A stretch of 64,000 nucleotides of DNA from Filimonas zeae. GTDB lineage: Bacteria > Bacteroidota > Bacteroidia > Chitinophagales > Chitinophagaceae. Positions 17,136 to 25,247 of this stretch are shown one piece after another (position 1 is the stretch's first letter; each line of letters begins with the position of its first letter). The stretch covers positions 124,769 to 188,768 of the forward strand of contig NZ_BMIB01000001.1 of NCBI RefSeq assembly GCF_014641615.1, read 5' to 3'. The notes below the pieces were generated by a model. The model ran no database searches, was not told the origin of the DNA, and was given only the letters and a program-made list of their open reading frames with translations. The position numbers were made by a program, and so were the translations under genes.

Positions 17136-19559
17136 ATGCAGAAGCGTATTGTCTGTAGTATCCTGCTTTGCTGTATTGCCTTTCTGGCAAAGGCACAGCA
17201 TAGCCGTATAGTGGGTAGTATTGTCAGTGGCAGCAAGCCGCTGGCAGGCGTGGCTGTTTTATTAAACCATGGCCAGGTGCTTTCTGTAACAGATAGCCTG
17301 GGTGGTTTTTATTTTAACCAGCTGGTTAAAGGGCGTTATGTTATTACTATACAGGCAGCGGGGTACGAGGCATATCATAACCGCGTACTGGTAGCAGACA
17401 CACTTATCAAATTGCCGGTAATTGCTTTAAAGAGCAAGATAAACCAGCTGGAAGAAGTTACGGTGGTAAACAGTTACGCCACCATGCGCAAGCGGGAAAG
17501 TACACTGCTGCCCGATGTGGTAAGTCAGGATTATCTGCTGCGCAATTCCGGTGGCAGCCTTATGAAATCGCTGGAAAAACTACCGGGTATCAAGGCTATT
17601 GGTATAGGATCGGGCAATGCCAAGCCGCTTATCCGCGGCCTGGGTTTTAACCAGGTGGTAGTGGTAGAAAACGGCATGAAACATGAAGGCCAGCAATGGG
17701 GGGCCGATCATGGTTTGGAAATAGATCAGTATGCAGCGGGGCGTGTTGAAATTGTAAAAGGCCCGGCTGCTATTATACATGGCTCCGATGCTATTGCCGG
17801 GGTGGTAGATATACAGGCCCCTGCGTTACCGGAACCGCATACCAGTGGTGGTGCCGTGGCGCTTACCGGCAAAAGCAATAATGCTTTGTGGACAGTAAGT
17901 GCCAATGCGTTTACCCGAACACAACGTTGGTTTGTAACAGGGCGCGTTACGGCTACGGAGTATGCCGATTACCGGGTACCTGCCGATACAGTGTATATAT
18001 ACAGCTATGCTGCTGCACTGCATAAAAACCGCGTGCGTAATACTGCCGGGCGCGAGTTGAACCTGCATGTAAGCACGGGGTGGGTAGGCAATAACGTACA
18101 GAGTGTATTTAATGCCAGCCGCACCTATAGCCGTTCCGGTTTTTTTGCCAATGCCCACGGGCTGGAGCCGCGCAGGGTAGATGCGGCACTGCACGATGCC
18201 AGCGACCGCGATATACAGCTACCCTCGCAGGAGGTAGTGCATTATAAGCTGATGAACCGCACCAGCTTTCAATTTGCGGGGCACCGTGCAGAAGTGCAGG
18301 TGGGTGTTCAGCAGAACTTCCGGCAGGAATGGAACCGGTACGTAAACCATGGTTATATGCCTGCGGTGTATCCGGCGCATATGACTATTCCTTCTACACT
18401 GGAGCGCCAATACGATAAAACGGTTACCTCCCTTTTGTTAAAAGATGAATGGCAGTGGGGCAACCATACTATTACCGTTGGTGGCAGTGGCGATTATCAG
18501 CGCAACAGCATTGATGGCTGGAGTTTTTTAATACCGGCGTTTACGCAATGGAATGCAGGCGCTTATTTGTACGATAAGTGGAAGCTGCACCCGCAATGGC
18601 TGGTGAGTGCCGCCGTGCGGTACGATTACGGGCAGATACGCATGAAGCCGTATACCGATTGGTTTGCTTCTGAGGTGGTGAATAATGGCGATACCATGCA
18701 GCAGTTTCTCAGCCGTTCGCAGCAGGCGTTGCGCAGTTTCAGTAGTGTTAACTGGTCTGCCGGTATAAGCCACACGCCTGGTAACTGGTTGTTTAAAATG
18801 AATGTGGGCAGCAGTTTCCGTATGCCTATTGCCAAAGAGCTGGGGGCTAATGGGGTTAACTATCATTATTTCCGTTACGAAAAAGGGAACATCAATCTGA
18901 ATGCAGAACGTTCTTATCAGTTAGATGTGGCAGCGGGTTGGAATAGCAGCAAGGCTTCTGTTACCATAAGCCCCTTCCTGAATTATTTTCCCAACTATAT
19001 TTTTCTAAACCCCACTGCTGCGCACGATTATTATTATGGTGCGGGCAACCAGGTGTTTGAATACACGCAAAGCCGGGTAATGCGTTATGGGGCGGAGTTA
19101 CAGGTGCGGTACGATTTTCTGCCTCATTGGAGTGCTTCGCTGGCCGCAGAGTATTTGTACAACAGGCAATTATCGGGTGGTAAAAAAGGATACACATTGC
19201 CTTTTACACCTCCGCCTTCTGTACTAACAGGTGTAACATGGCGGCCCGCTTTCCGCAAAGGTGTTTCTGATACTTACTTTACACTGGAATGGCGTGTTGC
19301 TGCTGCACAAAACCGTATTGTACCGCCGGAAAGAACAACGCCTTCGTATCAGTTGTTCGATTTTTCGGCCGGTACGCGCATGCTAACCAAAGGGCAACCC
19401 ATTTATGTGCATCTGCAGGTGCAGAATCTGTTTAACACCAACTATCTCAATCATACCAGCTTTTACCGGCTGATAGCCCTGCCTGAGGCAGGGCGTAACA
19501 TCGTGTTATCGCTACGGGTGCCATTGCTGTGGAAAGCACCGGCAGCGGGTAGCAACTGA
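17136..19559 (+). CDS. TonB-dependent receptor, probable metal or metal-chelate importer
   Basis: An 807-aa protein: signal peptide (to about residue 20), a CarboxypepD_reg-like domain (about 24-95), a plug domain (about 110-230, with 'LEKLPGIKAIGIGSGNAKPLIRGLG'), and a 22-strand-type barrel. It lacks the STN domain, so it does not signal to an anti-sigma factor. The two genes downstream encode His-rich DUF4625 lipoproteins and the gene upstream a His-rich protein, so a transition-metal substrate such as zinc or copper is more likely than a sugar (inference). The gap to the first lipoprotein is only 26 nt. Confidence 0.85.
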   Translation: MQKRIVCSILLCCIAFLAKAQHSRIVGSIVSGSKPLAGVAVLLNHGQVLSVTDSLGGFYFNQLVKGRYVITIQAAGYEAYHNRVLVADTLIKLPVIALKSKINQLEEVTVVNSYATMRKRESTLLPDVVSQDYLLRNSGGSLMKSLEKLPGIKAIGIGSGNAKPLIRGLGFNQVVVVENGMKHEGQQWGADHGLEIDQYAAGRVEIVKGPAAIIHGSDAIAGVVDIQAPALPEPHTSGGAVALTGKSNNALWTVSANAFTRTQRWFVTGRVTATEYADYRVPADTVYIYSYAAALHKNRVRNTAGRELNLHVSTGWVGNNVQSVFNASRTYSRSGFFANAHGLEPRRVDAALHDASDRDIQLPSQEVVHYKLMNRTSFQFAGHRAEVQVGVQQNFRQEWNRYVNHGYMPAVYPAHMTIPSTLERQYDKTVTSLLLKDEWQWGNHTITVGGSGDYQRNSIDGWSFLIPAFTQWNAGAYLYDKWKLHPQWLVSAAVRYDYGQIRMKPYTDWFASEVVNNGDTMQQFLSRSQQALRSFSSVNWSAGISHTPGNWLFKMNVGSSFRMPIAKELGANGVNYHYFRYEKGNINLNAERSYQLDVAAGWNSSKASVTISPFLNYFPNYIFLNPTAAHDYYYGAGNQVFEYTQSRVMRYGAELQVRYDFLPHWSASLAAEYLYNRQLSGGKKGYTLPFTPPPSVLTGVTWRPAFRKGVSDTYFTLEWRVAAAQNRIVPPERTTPSYQLFDFSAGTRMLTKGQPIYVHLQVQNLFNTNYLNHTSFYRLIALPEAGRNIVLSLRVPLLWKAPAAGSN

Positions 19560-19585
19560 TAAGTGTGTAAAAAATAAACCGATAT

Positions 19586-20056
19586 ATGAAACGAAACCTG
19601 TTTACAATGTTACTGCTGTGTGCTGCTGTACTGGCGGGCTGTAGCAAAAATGATGAAGCTGTTGATAGCGAATATCCGGTAATTGATATTACCGGGGCAG
19701 ATGCTTTTCCGGTGCAATGCAGTGTGCTGGAGCGTGGTAAAACTGTAACATTCAAAGCCCGCTTTACCGATAATGTGGCACTGGGTAGTTACAGCCTGGA
19801 TATTCACCACAACTTCGACCATCATACACATAGTACCGAAGTAAATACCTGCGCAGAAAGCCCCAACAAAACACCTGTAAAACCGCTGGTGTTTATTAAA
19901 GATTATACCCTGCCTGCGGGCGCGCGGGATTATACTGCTACTGCCACCATTAGCATTCCTGCGGATGTTGATACGGGTGATTATCATTTCATGATCCGTT
20001 TAACCGATAAAGAAGGCTGGCAAACCATAAAAGGACTGAGCATTAAAATTCAGTAA
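19586..20056 (+). CDS. DUF4625 lipoprotein (single domain)
   Basis: A 156-aa protein with lipobox LAGC (Cys at residue 19) and one DUF4625 Ig-like domain. A His cluster, DIHHNFDHHTHSTE, sits on the central strand, and 'DYHFMIRLTD' matches the family's end motif. It is probably attached to the outer membrane near the TonB receptor encoded just upstream. The family has no proven function; the His cluster suggests metal binding. Confidence 0.78.
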   Translation: MKRNLFTMLLLCAAVLAGCSKNDEAVDSEYPVIDITGADAFPVQCSVLERGKTVTFKARFTDNVALGSYSLDIHHNFDHHTHSTEVNTCAESPNKTPVKPLVFIKDYTLPAGARDYTATATISIPADVDTGDYHFMIRLTDKEGWQTIKGLSIKIQ

Positions 20057-20103
20057 GCAGCCTTGTATTGTTTATGTATTCACGTTAATAAAAACCAATT
20101 TAT

Positions 20104-20817
20104 ATGATTTCAATTGCGAGAAAACTGGCACCTGTACTGGTTGCTTCTATGTTTGTGGTAGCGTGTTCTAAAAATGATGATGATGCAGTACCTGCTCCGT
20201 CTATCACGGTAACGGAACTGGGTTCTGATAACAGTAAAATTGCCTTTGCAGGTTCTGATCTGCATGTAGATGCCACTTTACTGGCACCGGGTGGCATAGC
20301 GGGTGTTGCAGTAGAAATTCATCCGGAAGGCGCTTCGGGATGGGAGTTTGATTCTACTTATACAGAAGGTTTTACAGGGTTAAAGAATGCTACTTTTCAT
20401 AAGCACATTGATATTCCTGCTGAAGCAGCTGCGGGTGCTTATCATGTACATTTTACCATTACTGATCAGCGTGGACAAAAAGCCGAATTTGAGGCAGAAC
20501 TGGAAATTAAGGTAGACCCCACACTGCCCACTATCAGCGGCTTTGCTGTAGCAACAGAAGATGGCGGTAAAGAGCTGCATGTAGAAGGCAACATAGTAGC
20601 GCAGAATAAAATAGCCAGTGTAACGGTTGAAGTACATGGCAGTGCCTGGGAAAAAGAGTTTGTGTATAATGGTGCAGCCATGGTAGGCAAAACCACTTAT
20701 TCACTGCACGAGCATATTGATATCAGTGCTGCTCCCGCAGGGCATTATCATGTGCACCTGAAAGTAACCGATCAGGCAGGTAAGGAAAAGGAATTTGAGG
20801 AGCATTTTGATAAATAA
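20104..20817 (+). CDS. DUF4625 lipoprotein (two tandem domains)
   Basis: A 237-aa lipoprotein (lipobox VVAC, Cys about residue 21) with two consecutive DUF4625 repeats, about 35-140 and 145-237. Each repeat ends with the same pattern: HKHIDIPAEAAAGAYHVHFTITD in the first is matched by HEHIDISAAPAGHYHVHLKVTD in the second (HxHID...YHVH). The repeated HxH and HVH pairs are plausible metal ligands. It is last in the receptor operon and is followed by a terminator. Confidence 0.78.
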   Translation: MISIARKLAPVLVASMFVVACSKNDDDAVPAPSITVTELGSDNSKIAFAGSDLHVDATLLAPGGIAGVAVEIHPEGASGWEFDSTYTEGFTGLKNATFHKHIDIPAEAAAGAYHVHFTITDQRGQKAEFEAELEIKVDPTLPTISGFAVATEDGGKELHVEGNIVAQNKIASVTVEVHGSAWEKEFVYNGAAMVGKTTYSLHEHIDISAAPAGHYHVHLKVTDQAGKEKEFEEHFDK

Positions 20818-20848
20818 TGGTTGCTATTATTCCTGAGAAAGCAAAAAG

Positions 20849-20870
20849 AAGGCCCCTGAAAAGGGGCCTT
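20849..20870. terminator. Hairpin terminator
   Basis: AAGGCCCC (20849-20856) and GGGGCCTT (20863-20870), an 8-bp GC-rich stem with a 6-nt loop, between the convergent DUF4625 and DUF1349 genes. It is A-rich upstream rather than strongly T-rich downstream. Confidence 0.7.
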
Positions 20871-20895
20871 CGATGTTAATGAATCTTTGTTTGTG

Positions 20896-21648
20896 CTAAT
20901 TGCCCATACGGAAATCAGCCACATTATTCTGTTGTAAACTTATCTCTTCAAAATGGCTCACGCTGCCTGTATCCACCGGGCATTGGTTGCTGATGCCCAT
21001 CCATATTTCTTTGGGATAGTTGTTCTGGTACAAGCGTACCATATGCCAGGTCTTTTTATCAAAAGAATAATAGCTGGCAACGGTGCGGGTATCGGATGAT
21101 AACTTCATGTAGGCAGTGGGCTGCGTAACAATATCGTGGTTGTTATCGTCTGAAGTGCCGATGGTTCTTACCGTTACCATACGGTGGTTGCCTCTTTCAT
21201 CCTGTTCAAAACAGAACTTCTGCCAGAAGTTATCGTGTACGTATATGTATAACACGCCTGCGTTGTACAAACCTTTTTGTGTAAACTCCGGTGTTACTTT
21301 CGCTATTAACGTAAAGGGTTTGGTATTGTCTACTTTGGTAAGCAGCATAGGAGCCGTGTTGTTAGATAGCTGATTGTTGGGGTCGCAGAAGAAATCTTTC
21401 TTCTCTCCGGCGCGGAACGATACCTTATCGCCGTTTACAGTAATCATACTATCTGCACCGTTTACAGACCGGGTAAACGGAATACCCGCAATGGTAATGT
21501 TACAATCTTTGCCACTAACGCGCGCAGAGTCGCCGGAAGTATGTGTTTCTGCGGCAGTAGCGGGTGCGTTTTGGGGTTGTTCGCTGCCGCAGCTGGTAAT
21601 GGCTGCTGCCAGTAATAAAGGCCATGAACTGCTTAATTTTATCTTCAT
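20896..21648 (-). CDS. DUF1349 lipoprotein (concanavalin-like fold)
   Basis: A 250-aa protein with lipobox ITSC (Cys at residue 20), a low-complexity linker, then a DUF1349 domain ('FTLIAKVTPEFTQKGLYNAGVLYIYVHDNFWQKF', 'MVRLYQNNYPKEIWMGI'). The family has a lectin or glucanase-like jelly-roll fold and may bind or cleave sugars; no catalytic pair can be assigned. It is divergent from a LuxR-type regulator gene. Confidence 0.8.
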   Translation of the reverse strand: MKIKLSSSWPLLLAAAITSCGSEQPQNAPATAAETHTSGDSARVSGKDCNITIAGIPFTRSVNGADSMITVNGDKVSFRAGEKKDFFCDPNNQLSNNTAPMLLTKVDNTKPFTLIAKVTPEFTQKGLYNAGVLYIYVHDNFWQKFCFEQDERGNHRMVTVRTIGTSDDNNHDIVTQPTAYMKLSSDTRTVASYYSFDKKTWHMVRLYQNNYPKEIWMGISNQCPVDTGSVSHFEEISLQQNNVADFRMGN

Positions 21649-21732
21649 ATGTTTCTTTTTTTTCTGCGGGTATTAATTTTTGCAATAGTAGAGTAGCTTT
21701 AGGCGCAGGGCAATACCTAAAATTAACCATTT

Positions 21733-22518
21733 ATGGCAGAGCGTTCTCTTTTGGCGGTAAAGGATCAGTTGTCTGCTGCTTTGTTACAGCAAACATTTAC
21801 GGTGGCAGAGCAGACAGAAGCGGTTATTGAAGAATACAAGCGTTTAATGGAAGCGTATGTACGCATTGAAGAGGGGATTGCTGTATTGTCTGATTTTGCG
21901 GCAGACTGCAGTTATATGCAGGCAGGTAGTTTTGGCAGCCTGCTGGGCATTCCGGCGGGTGCCAGCCTGTTAGATTCTGCCTTTGAAGATTGTATTTTTA
22001 ATGTGCTGCACGCGGAAGATCTGGTGGCGCGCCATGTGCAGGAACTGCGGTATTTTCAATACCAGAAAACCATACCGGTAAATGAGCGGCCTAAATACAG
22101 CACTTTTTGCCGGGTAAGAATCCGTAGCGCAAACGGATATGCCTATATCAATCACCGTACTTTTTATCTTAAAAGTTTATCAAACGGCAGCGTATGGCTG
22201 GCCCTGTGTTTATACACCCCTTCTGCCGATACCAACCCACGGGCGGGTATTGATGGCAGAATTATCAATAATGAAACAGGGGAGGTGCTGGCGCCAGAGC
22301 AGTACAAACAGTACGATCAAACCCTGCTTAGCAAAAGAGAAACAGAAGTACTGGCACTGGTAGCGCAGGGCCGGGGCAGTAAGGAAATTGCAGAACAACT
22401 GCATATTGCTGTGCATACTGTACACCGCCACCGGCAGAATATTATTCAGAAAATGCAGGTTGCCAATACTGCCGAAGCGGTGCTTACTGCTTTAAATATG
22501 GGATTGATTACTTCTTAA
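21733..22518 (+). CDS. LuxR-type transcriptional regulator with PAS-like sensor domain
   Basis: A 261-aa protein with no signal peptide. The N-terminal part (about 25-185) resembles the PAS-like input domain of Bacteroidota LuxR proteins. The C-terminal helix-turn-helix is clear: 'LLSKRETEVLALVAQGRGSKEIAEQLHIAVHTVHRHRQNI'. There is no receiver domain. Its 3' end overlaps the convergent M23 peptidase gene by 11 nt. A TAGCTTTA sequence upstream is one base off the -7 consensus. Confidence 0.85.
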   Translation: MAERSLLAVKDQLSAALLQQTFTVAEQTEAVIEEYKRLMEAYVRIEEGIAVLSDFAADCSYMQAGSFGSLLGIPAGASLLDSAFEDCIFNVLHAEDLVARHVQELRYFQYQKTIPVNERPKYSTFCRVRIRSANGYAYINHRTFYLKSLSNGSVWLALCLYTPSADTNPRAGIDGRIINNETGEVLAPEQYKQYDQTLLSKRETEVLALVAQGRGSKEIAEQLHIAVHTVHRHRQNIIQKMQVANTAEAVLTALNMGLITS

Positions 22519-23473
22519 TACGCTCATTTTTTACGGGTGAGTAATCTGTTTTCTGTACGCCGTTTACTATCAGTTTGTCAAAGTAACATTTAATGCCTAC
22601 TGCTTTGTTAAAGTCTTCCATATGCTGTATATGAAAATGCAGATGTGGTTCTGATGAGTTGCCAGAGTTACCGCACTGGCCCAGCAGTTGGCCTGTTTTC
22701 ACTTTATCGCCCTGTTTTACTGTTACCGTACCCTGTTTAAAATGCGCCATCAGTATGTATTCGTTGCGGGCAGTTTTTAAGAATATGGAATTGCCCAGGG
22801 TGTACATGGGGTTCATGCTGCCGGGTACATTGTCTTTTACACCGTCTACTGCAAATACCACCTCCGCATCGCAGGGGGCGGTAAGGTTCTGGCCAAAAGC
22901 ATAGTAATCTTCGTTTTTAACGCCATTGGTACGGTAGCTTTTGTGGCTGGTATCGGTAATGATGATGTCAAAAGCATTTTTCTGCATTTTAGCAACTACA
23001 TGGTAGTTCTGCTCTTTGGTATCGCCCCCCCAGAATACCGTCCATTCGCCGGAAAAGGGCAGTTGCATAGGAGTAGTATTACGTGCCGGTACATTGCCGG
23101 CCTCTTCTTCCCAGGGTTTGGCATAAACTCCGGTAATAGCGCCCGTTTCGTTTACCGCAATGCTCAGCTGTAGTGTGCCGCGCTCCATATCTGTTTTGTA
23201 AGCGTTAAAGCCTTTTTCTAACCGGGCAAAGCTGGTTTTACGTATAGAGCCATAGCCCTGCTGTAGTCCTTTGATAAACTGGATGGTTTTTTCCAGCGGA
23301 AGCGCCTTTTGGGTTTCAGGGCTAAACATATTAAAAATGCTATCTGGTTGGCCGCTATTGTAATAACCGGTAAGGGCGGTTATGGCTTTTTGGCTTAACG
23401 GGTTTTCGGTTTGGGCAAAACAGGTAAGGGAAGTAAGCAGTAATGTCAGGAAGGATAATATGGGATGTTTCAT
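22508..23473 (-). CDS. Secreted M23 peptidase with DUF3887-like N-terminal domain
   Basis: A 321-aa protein with a signal peptide (about 1-20), an N-terminal alpha/beta domain like DUF3887 (about 30-120), a short beta region, and a C-terminal M23 domain with 'HLHFHIQ'. The canonical first ligand motif HxG(I/V)D is not clear; 'CDAEVVFAVDGV' occupies the core-strand position. Catalytic competence is therefore uncertain, and a degenerate LytM-type regulator is possible. Its stop codon overlaps the convergent LuxR gene. Confidence 0.75.
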   Translation of the reverse strand: MKHPILSFLTLLLTSLTCFAQTENPLSQKAITALTGYYNSGQPDSIFNMFSPETQKALPLEKTIQFIKGLQQGYGSIRKTSFARLEKGFNAYKTDMERGTLQLSIAVNETGAITGVYAKPWEEEAGNVPARNTTPMQLPFSGEWTVFWGGDTKEQNYHVVAKMQKNAFDIIITDTSHKSYRTNGVKNEDYYAFGQNLTAPCDAEVVFAVDGVKDNVPGSMNPMYTLGNSIFLKTARNEYILMAHFKQGTVTVKQGDKVKTGQLLGQCGNSGNSSEPHLHFHIQHMEDFNKAVGIKCYFDKLIVNGVQKTDYSPVKNERIKK

Positions 23474-23586
23474 AGTGTTAAGTTACGTTTGTTTGCTGCG
23501 GAGGTAAAAATGCGGGAAGTGTTTTTGATAAGCGGTTAAAGTGCAGCGGGGCTTTATTGTATTGGCAGGGATGGGAATAAGCGAAA

Positions 23587-23609
23587 AGGATTGCTGTAAA
23601 AGCAACCCT
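23587..23609 (-). terminator. Terminator of the tRNA-like pair
   Basis: AGGATTGCT (23587-23595) pairs with AGCAACCCT (23601-23609), with one G-U pair on the minus-strand RNA and a 5-nt loop. On the minus strand the hairpin is followed by TTTT. It lies 10 nt beyond the 3' end of the second tRNA-like gene. Confidence 0.7.
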
Positions 23610-23619
23610 TGCAAAAAAG

Positions 23620-23692
23620 TTCTGATAACAGGGCTCGAACCTGTGTCCTTCCGGATTTAGAGCCGGATGCTCTGCCGCTGAGCTATATCAGA
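23620..23692 (-). tRNA. tRNA-like gene with 8-nt anticodon loop (central triplet UAA)
   Basis: A full cloverleaf can be drawn: acceptor TCTGATA/TATCAGA (7 bp, opening with U1-A72), D-arm GCTC/GAGC with GG in its loop, anticodon stem TCCGG/CCGGA, 5-nt variable loop, T-arm ACAGG/CCTGT with loop TTCGAGC, and discriminator A73. CCA is not encoded. The anticodon loop is CTCTAAAT, 8 nt instead of 7. Compared with its neighbour, only the central triplet and one flanking base of the loop context differ, which suggests UAA is the working triplet. That would decode Leu UUA, but the short variable loop is not that of tRNA-Leu. A CUA reading is also possible. Identity is left open. Confidence 0.7.
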
Positions 23693-23696
23693 AATG

Positions 23697-23770
23697 CGAT
23701 GGGTGCAGGGCTCGAACCTGCGTCTGTCCGGATAACGAGCCGGATTATTCTACCGCTGAATTAACCCACC
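23697..23770 (-). tRNA. tRNA-like gene with 8-nt anticodon loop (central triplet GUU)
   Basis: Acceptor GGTGGGT/ACCCATC (one G-U pair), D-arm ATTC/GAAT, anticodon stem TCCGG/CCGGA, T-arm GCAGG/CCTGC with loop TTCGAGC, discriminator G73; CCA is not encoded. The anticodon loop CTCGTTAT has 8 nt. Its central GUU and G73 match Asn identity, but the extra loop base makes it non-standard. Its 5' end is 2 nt after the stop codon of the 430-aa gene and its 3' end is 4 nt before the next tRNA-like gene, so all three are almost certainly one transcript. Confidence 0.72.
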
Positions 23771-23772
23771 TT

Positions 23773-25065
23773 TTATTTGCCTGAATAGTATTTATGTTTT
23801 TTCAATATTGTTGCCAGAAAAGGGTTGGAAACTACCACGCCATGCACCAGCTCCGGAGTGGGGCGAAATGCTGCCACCTTTTTGTTTCGTGGTGCTATCC
23901 AGCCAGATTTTTCCGGGTCCAGCCTTGCCTTGCGGCACGCCTCAACAATCATATTCCGGTTACAATGGGCTTTCCCTTCAAATACTTCCCAGGGTAGTGG
24001 AAGCTCATTCCATACAACCGTTGCCTCATCCAGGCCGCCGCCGGTAATCTTGTGCCACCACGCTACATCACCTGCCATCAGCCTCAGCACCTTTCCAAAG
24101 CAGATTTCATTCAGCAGTTGGTCCATTCCCATGGCGTAAATAAGATGCATCCAGTGGTCCCTTGCTTTATTCCAGGCGCCTGCGGTGTTGTTCCAGGTGC
24201 TGGAATCATTTCCCTTTCTTACTACCATGGTAGCCTGGTTAATATCGCTGCTACGCCATACCTCGCCCAGTAAAGCAGCTGTATCCTGTAAAACAGCAGT
24301 CCATTTACCTAATAAACAACCACGTTGTTCGTCTGTCAGGTAAGACAATGTCTGCTGATCGGGATAAATATGCGCAATAGCCCACCAGTTTGTACCAGAT
24401 GTATTACAGCGTGCCAGTAGCATTTCGGCAATTTCATCAAAAGGGCGTTGCTGACATGCAATGGTAAATTCGCTCCGGAGGTTGCATCTGGCATTATAAT
24501 AGGCAATAAAGCAGGCTCCCGCTTCATCACTGCTAAAATCAGTAAAAGCTAATTCATGTGCCAGGCCGTGTTTGGCAATCAGCTGTATATTCAATTTGCG
24601 CTTTTCACGTGCTATGGTCAGTAGTTTGTCTTCCAGCCGTTTCAACAGCCGCCATCTTTTATTATAAGCTCTTTTTGAAATATCCAGTCCGGCTTCTTTG
24701 CGTTGTAGCTTATTCAGCCGGTCGGTTTCAAAATTGTTTTCTCCAAAGTTTTTCTGAATAAGCAGCGATACTTCTTTTACAAAGTCTTCTACCTGTGCCG
24801 GATCCGGCACAGTAGCGGTATTCAGTTTAAATATTTCTATGGCTTTCTTAACCTGCCTGTCTGCTTTTACCACACCGGCAAAATATTGAGCCATAGAAGT
24901 ATAACCTGTATAGTTTCTGGCCAATGAACCGCGCGCTGCTCTGTCTAGTATAGCGGCTTCACGGGTGCTGAGCTTTCCTTGTAACAGCGTCAGAATCATA
25001 TCTGCCACGTCTTCAGGGCGCAGGCGCTCCTGCAAAGTGTTATATAATGGTGTAAGCGTATTCAC
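23773..25065 (-). CDS. Unrecognised 430-aa protein co-transcribed with two unusual tRNAs
   Basis: GTG start at 25065; the stop TAA at 23773-23775 is 2 nt before the first tRNA-like gene. No signal peptide or membrane segment, so cytoplasmic. The N-terminal third is helical and basic ('KRAYNKRWRLLKRLEDKLLTIAREKRKL', about 128-155). The C-terminal half is Trp-rich (12 of 13 Trp) with well-formed motifs such as 'STWNNTAGAWNKARDHW' (about 286-302), 'LMAGDVAWWHK', 'LPLPWEVFEGKAHCNRNM' and 'PTPELVHGVVVSNP', which look like conserved catalytic or binding positions. I recognise no known domain; it does not resemble TROVE/Ro60, RtcB or an aminoacyl-tRNA synthetase. RNA binding is inferred only from the basic helix and the tRNA partners. 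Confidence 0.75.
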   Translation of the reverse strand: MNTLTPLYNTLQERLRPEDVADMILTLLQGKLSTREAAILDRAARGSLARNYTGYTSMAQYFAGVVKADRQVKKAIEIFKLNTATVPDPAQVEDFVKEVSLLIQKNFGENNFETDRLNKLQRKEAGLDISKRAYNKRWRLLKRLEDKLLTIAREKRKLNIQLIAKHGLAHELAFTDFSSDEAGACFIAYYNARCNLRSEFTIACQQRPFDEIAEMLLARCNTSGTNWWAIAHIYPDQQTLSYLTDEQRGCLLGKWTAVLQDTAALLGEVWRSSDINQATMVVRKGNDSSTWNNTAGAWNKARDHWMHLIYAMGMDQLLNEICFGKVLRLMAGDVAWWHKITGGGLDEATVVWNELPLPWEVFEGKAHCNRNMIVEACRKARLDPEKSGWIAPRNKKVAAFRPTPELVHGVVVSNPFLATILKKHKYYSGK

Positions 25066-25186
25066 GTTGTTTTATTGTCAGTTGCTATAATACTGTAAAG
25101 TACCAAAGCGGCTGCGCAGCCTATTTGCGCACCTTAATTTGCGTAGCATAATTTATCAGAAAATAGCTGGAAAAGGGTGGGCAAAC

Positions 25187-25217
25187 AAAAAGACCGCTGG
25201 GTAATAGCGGCCTTTTT
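25187..25217 (-). terminator. Terminator of the SusC/SusD operon
   Basis: AAAAAGaCCGCT (25187-25198) pairs with AGCGGcCTTTTT (25206-25217) with a single mismatch. It lies 30 nt downstream of the SusD-like gene on its strand. Confidence 0.75.
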
Positions 25218-25247
25218 GTTTATTGGGGTATATGGGGAGAAGTCAAA

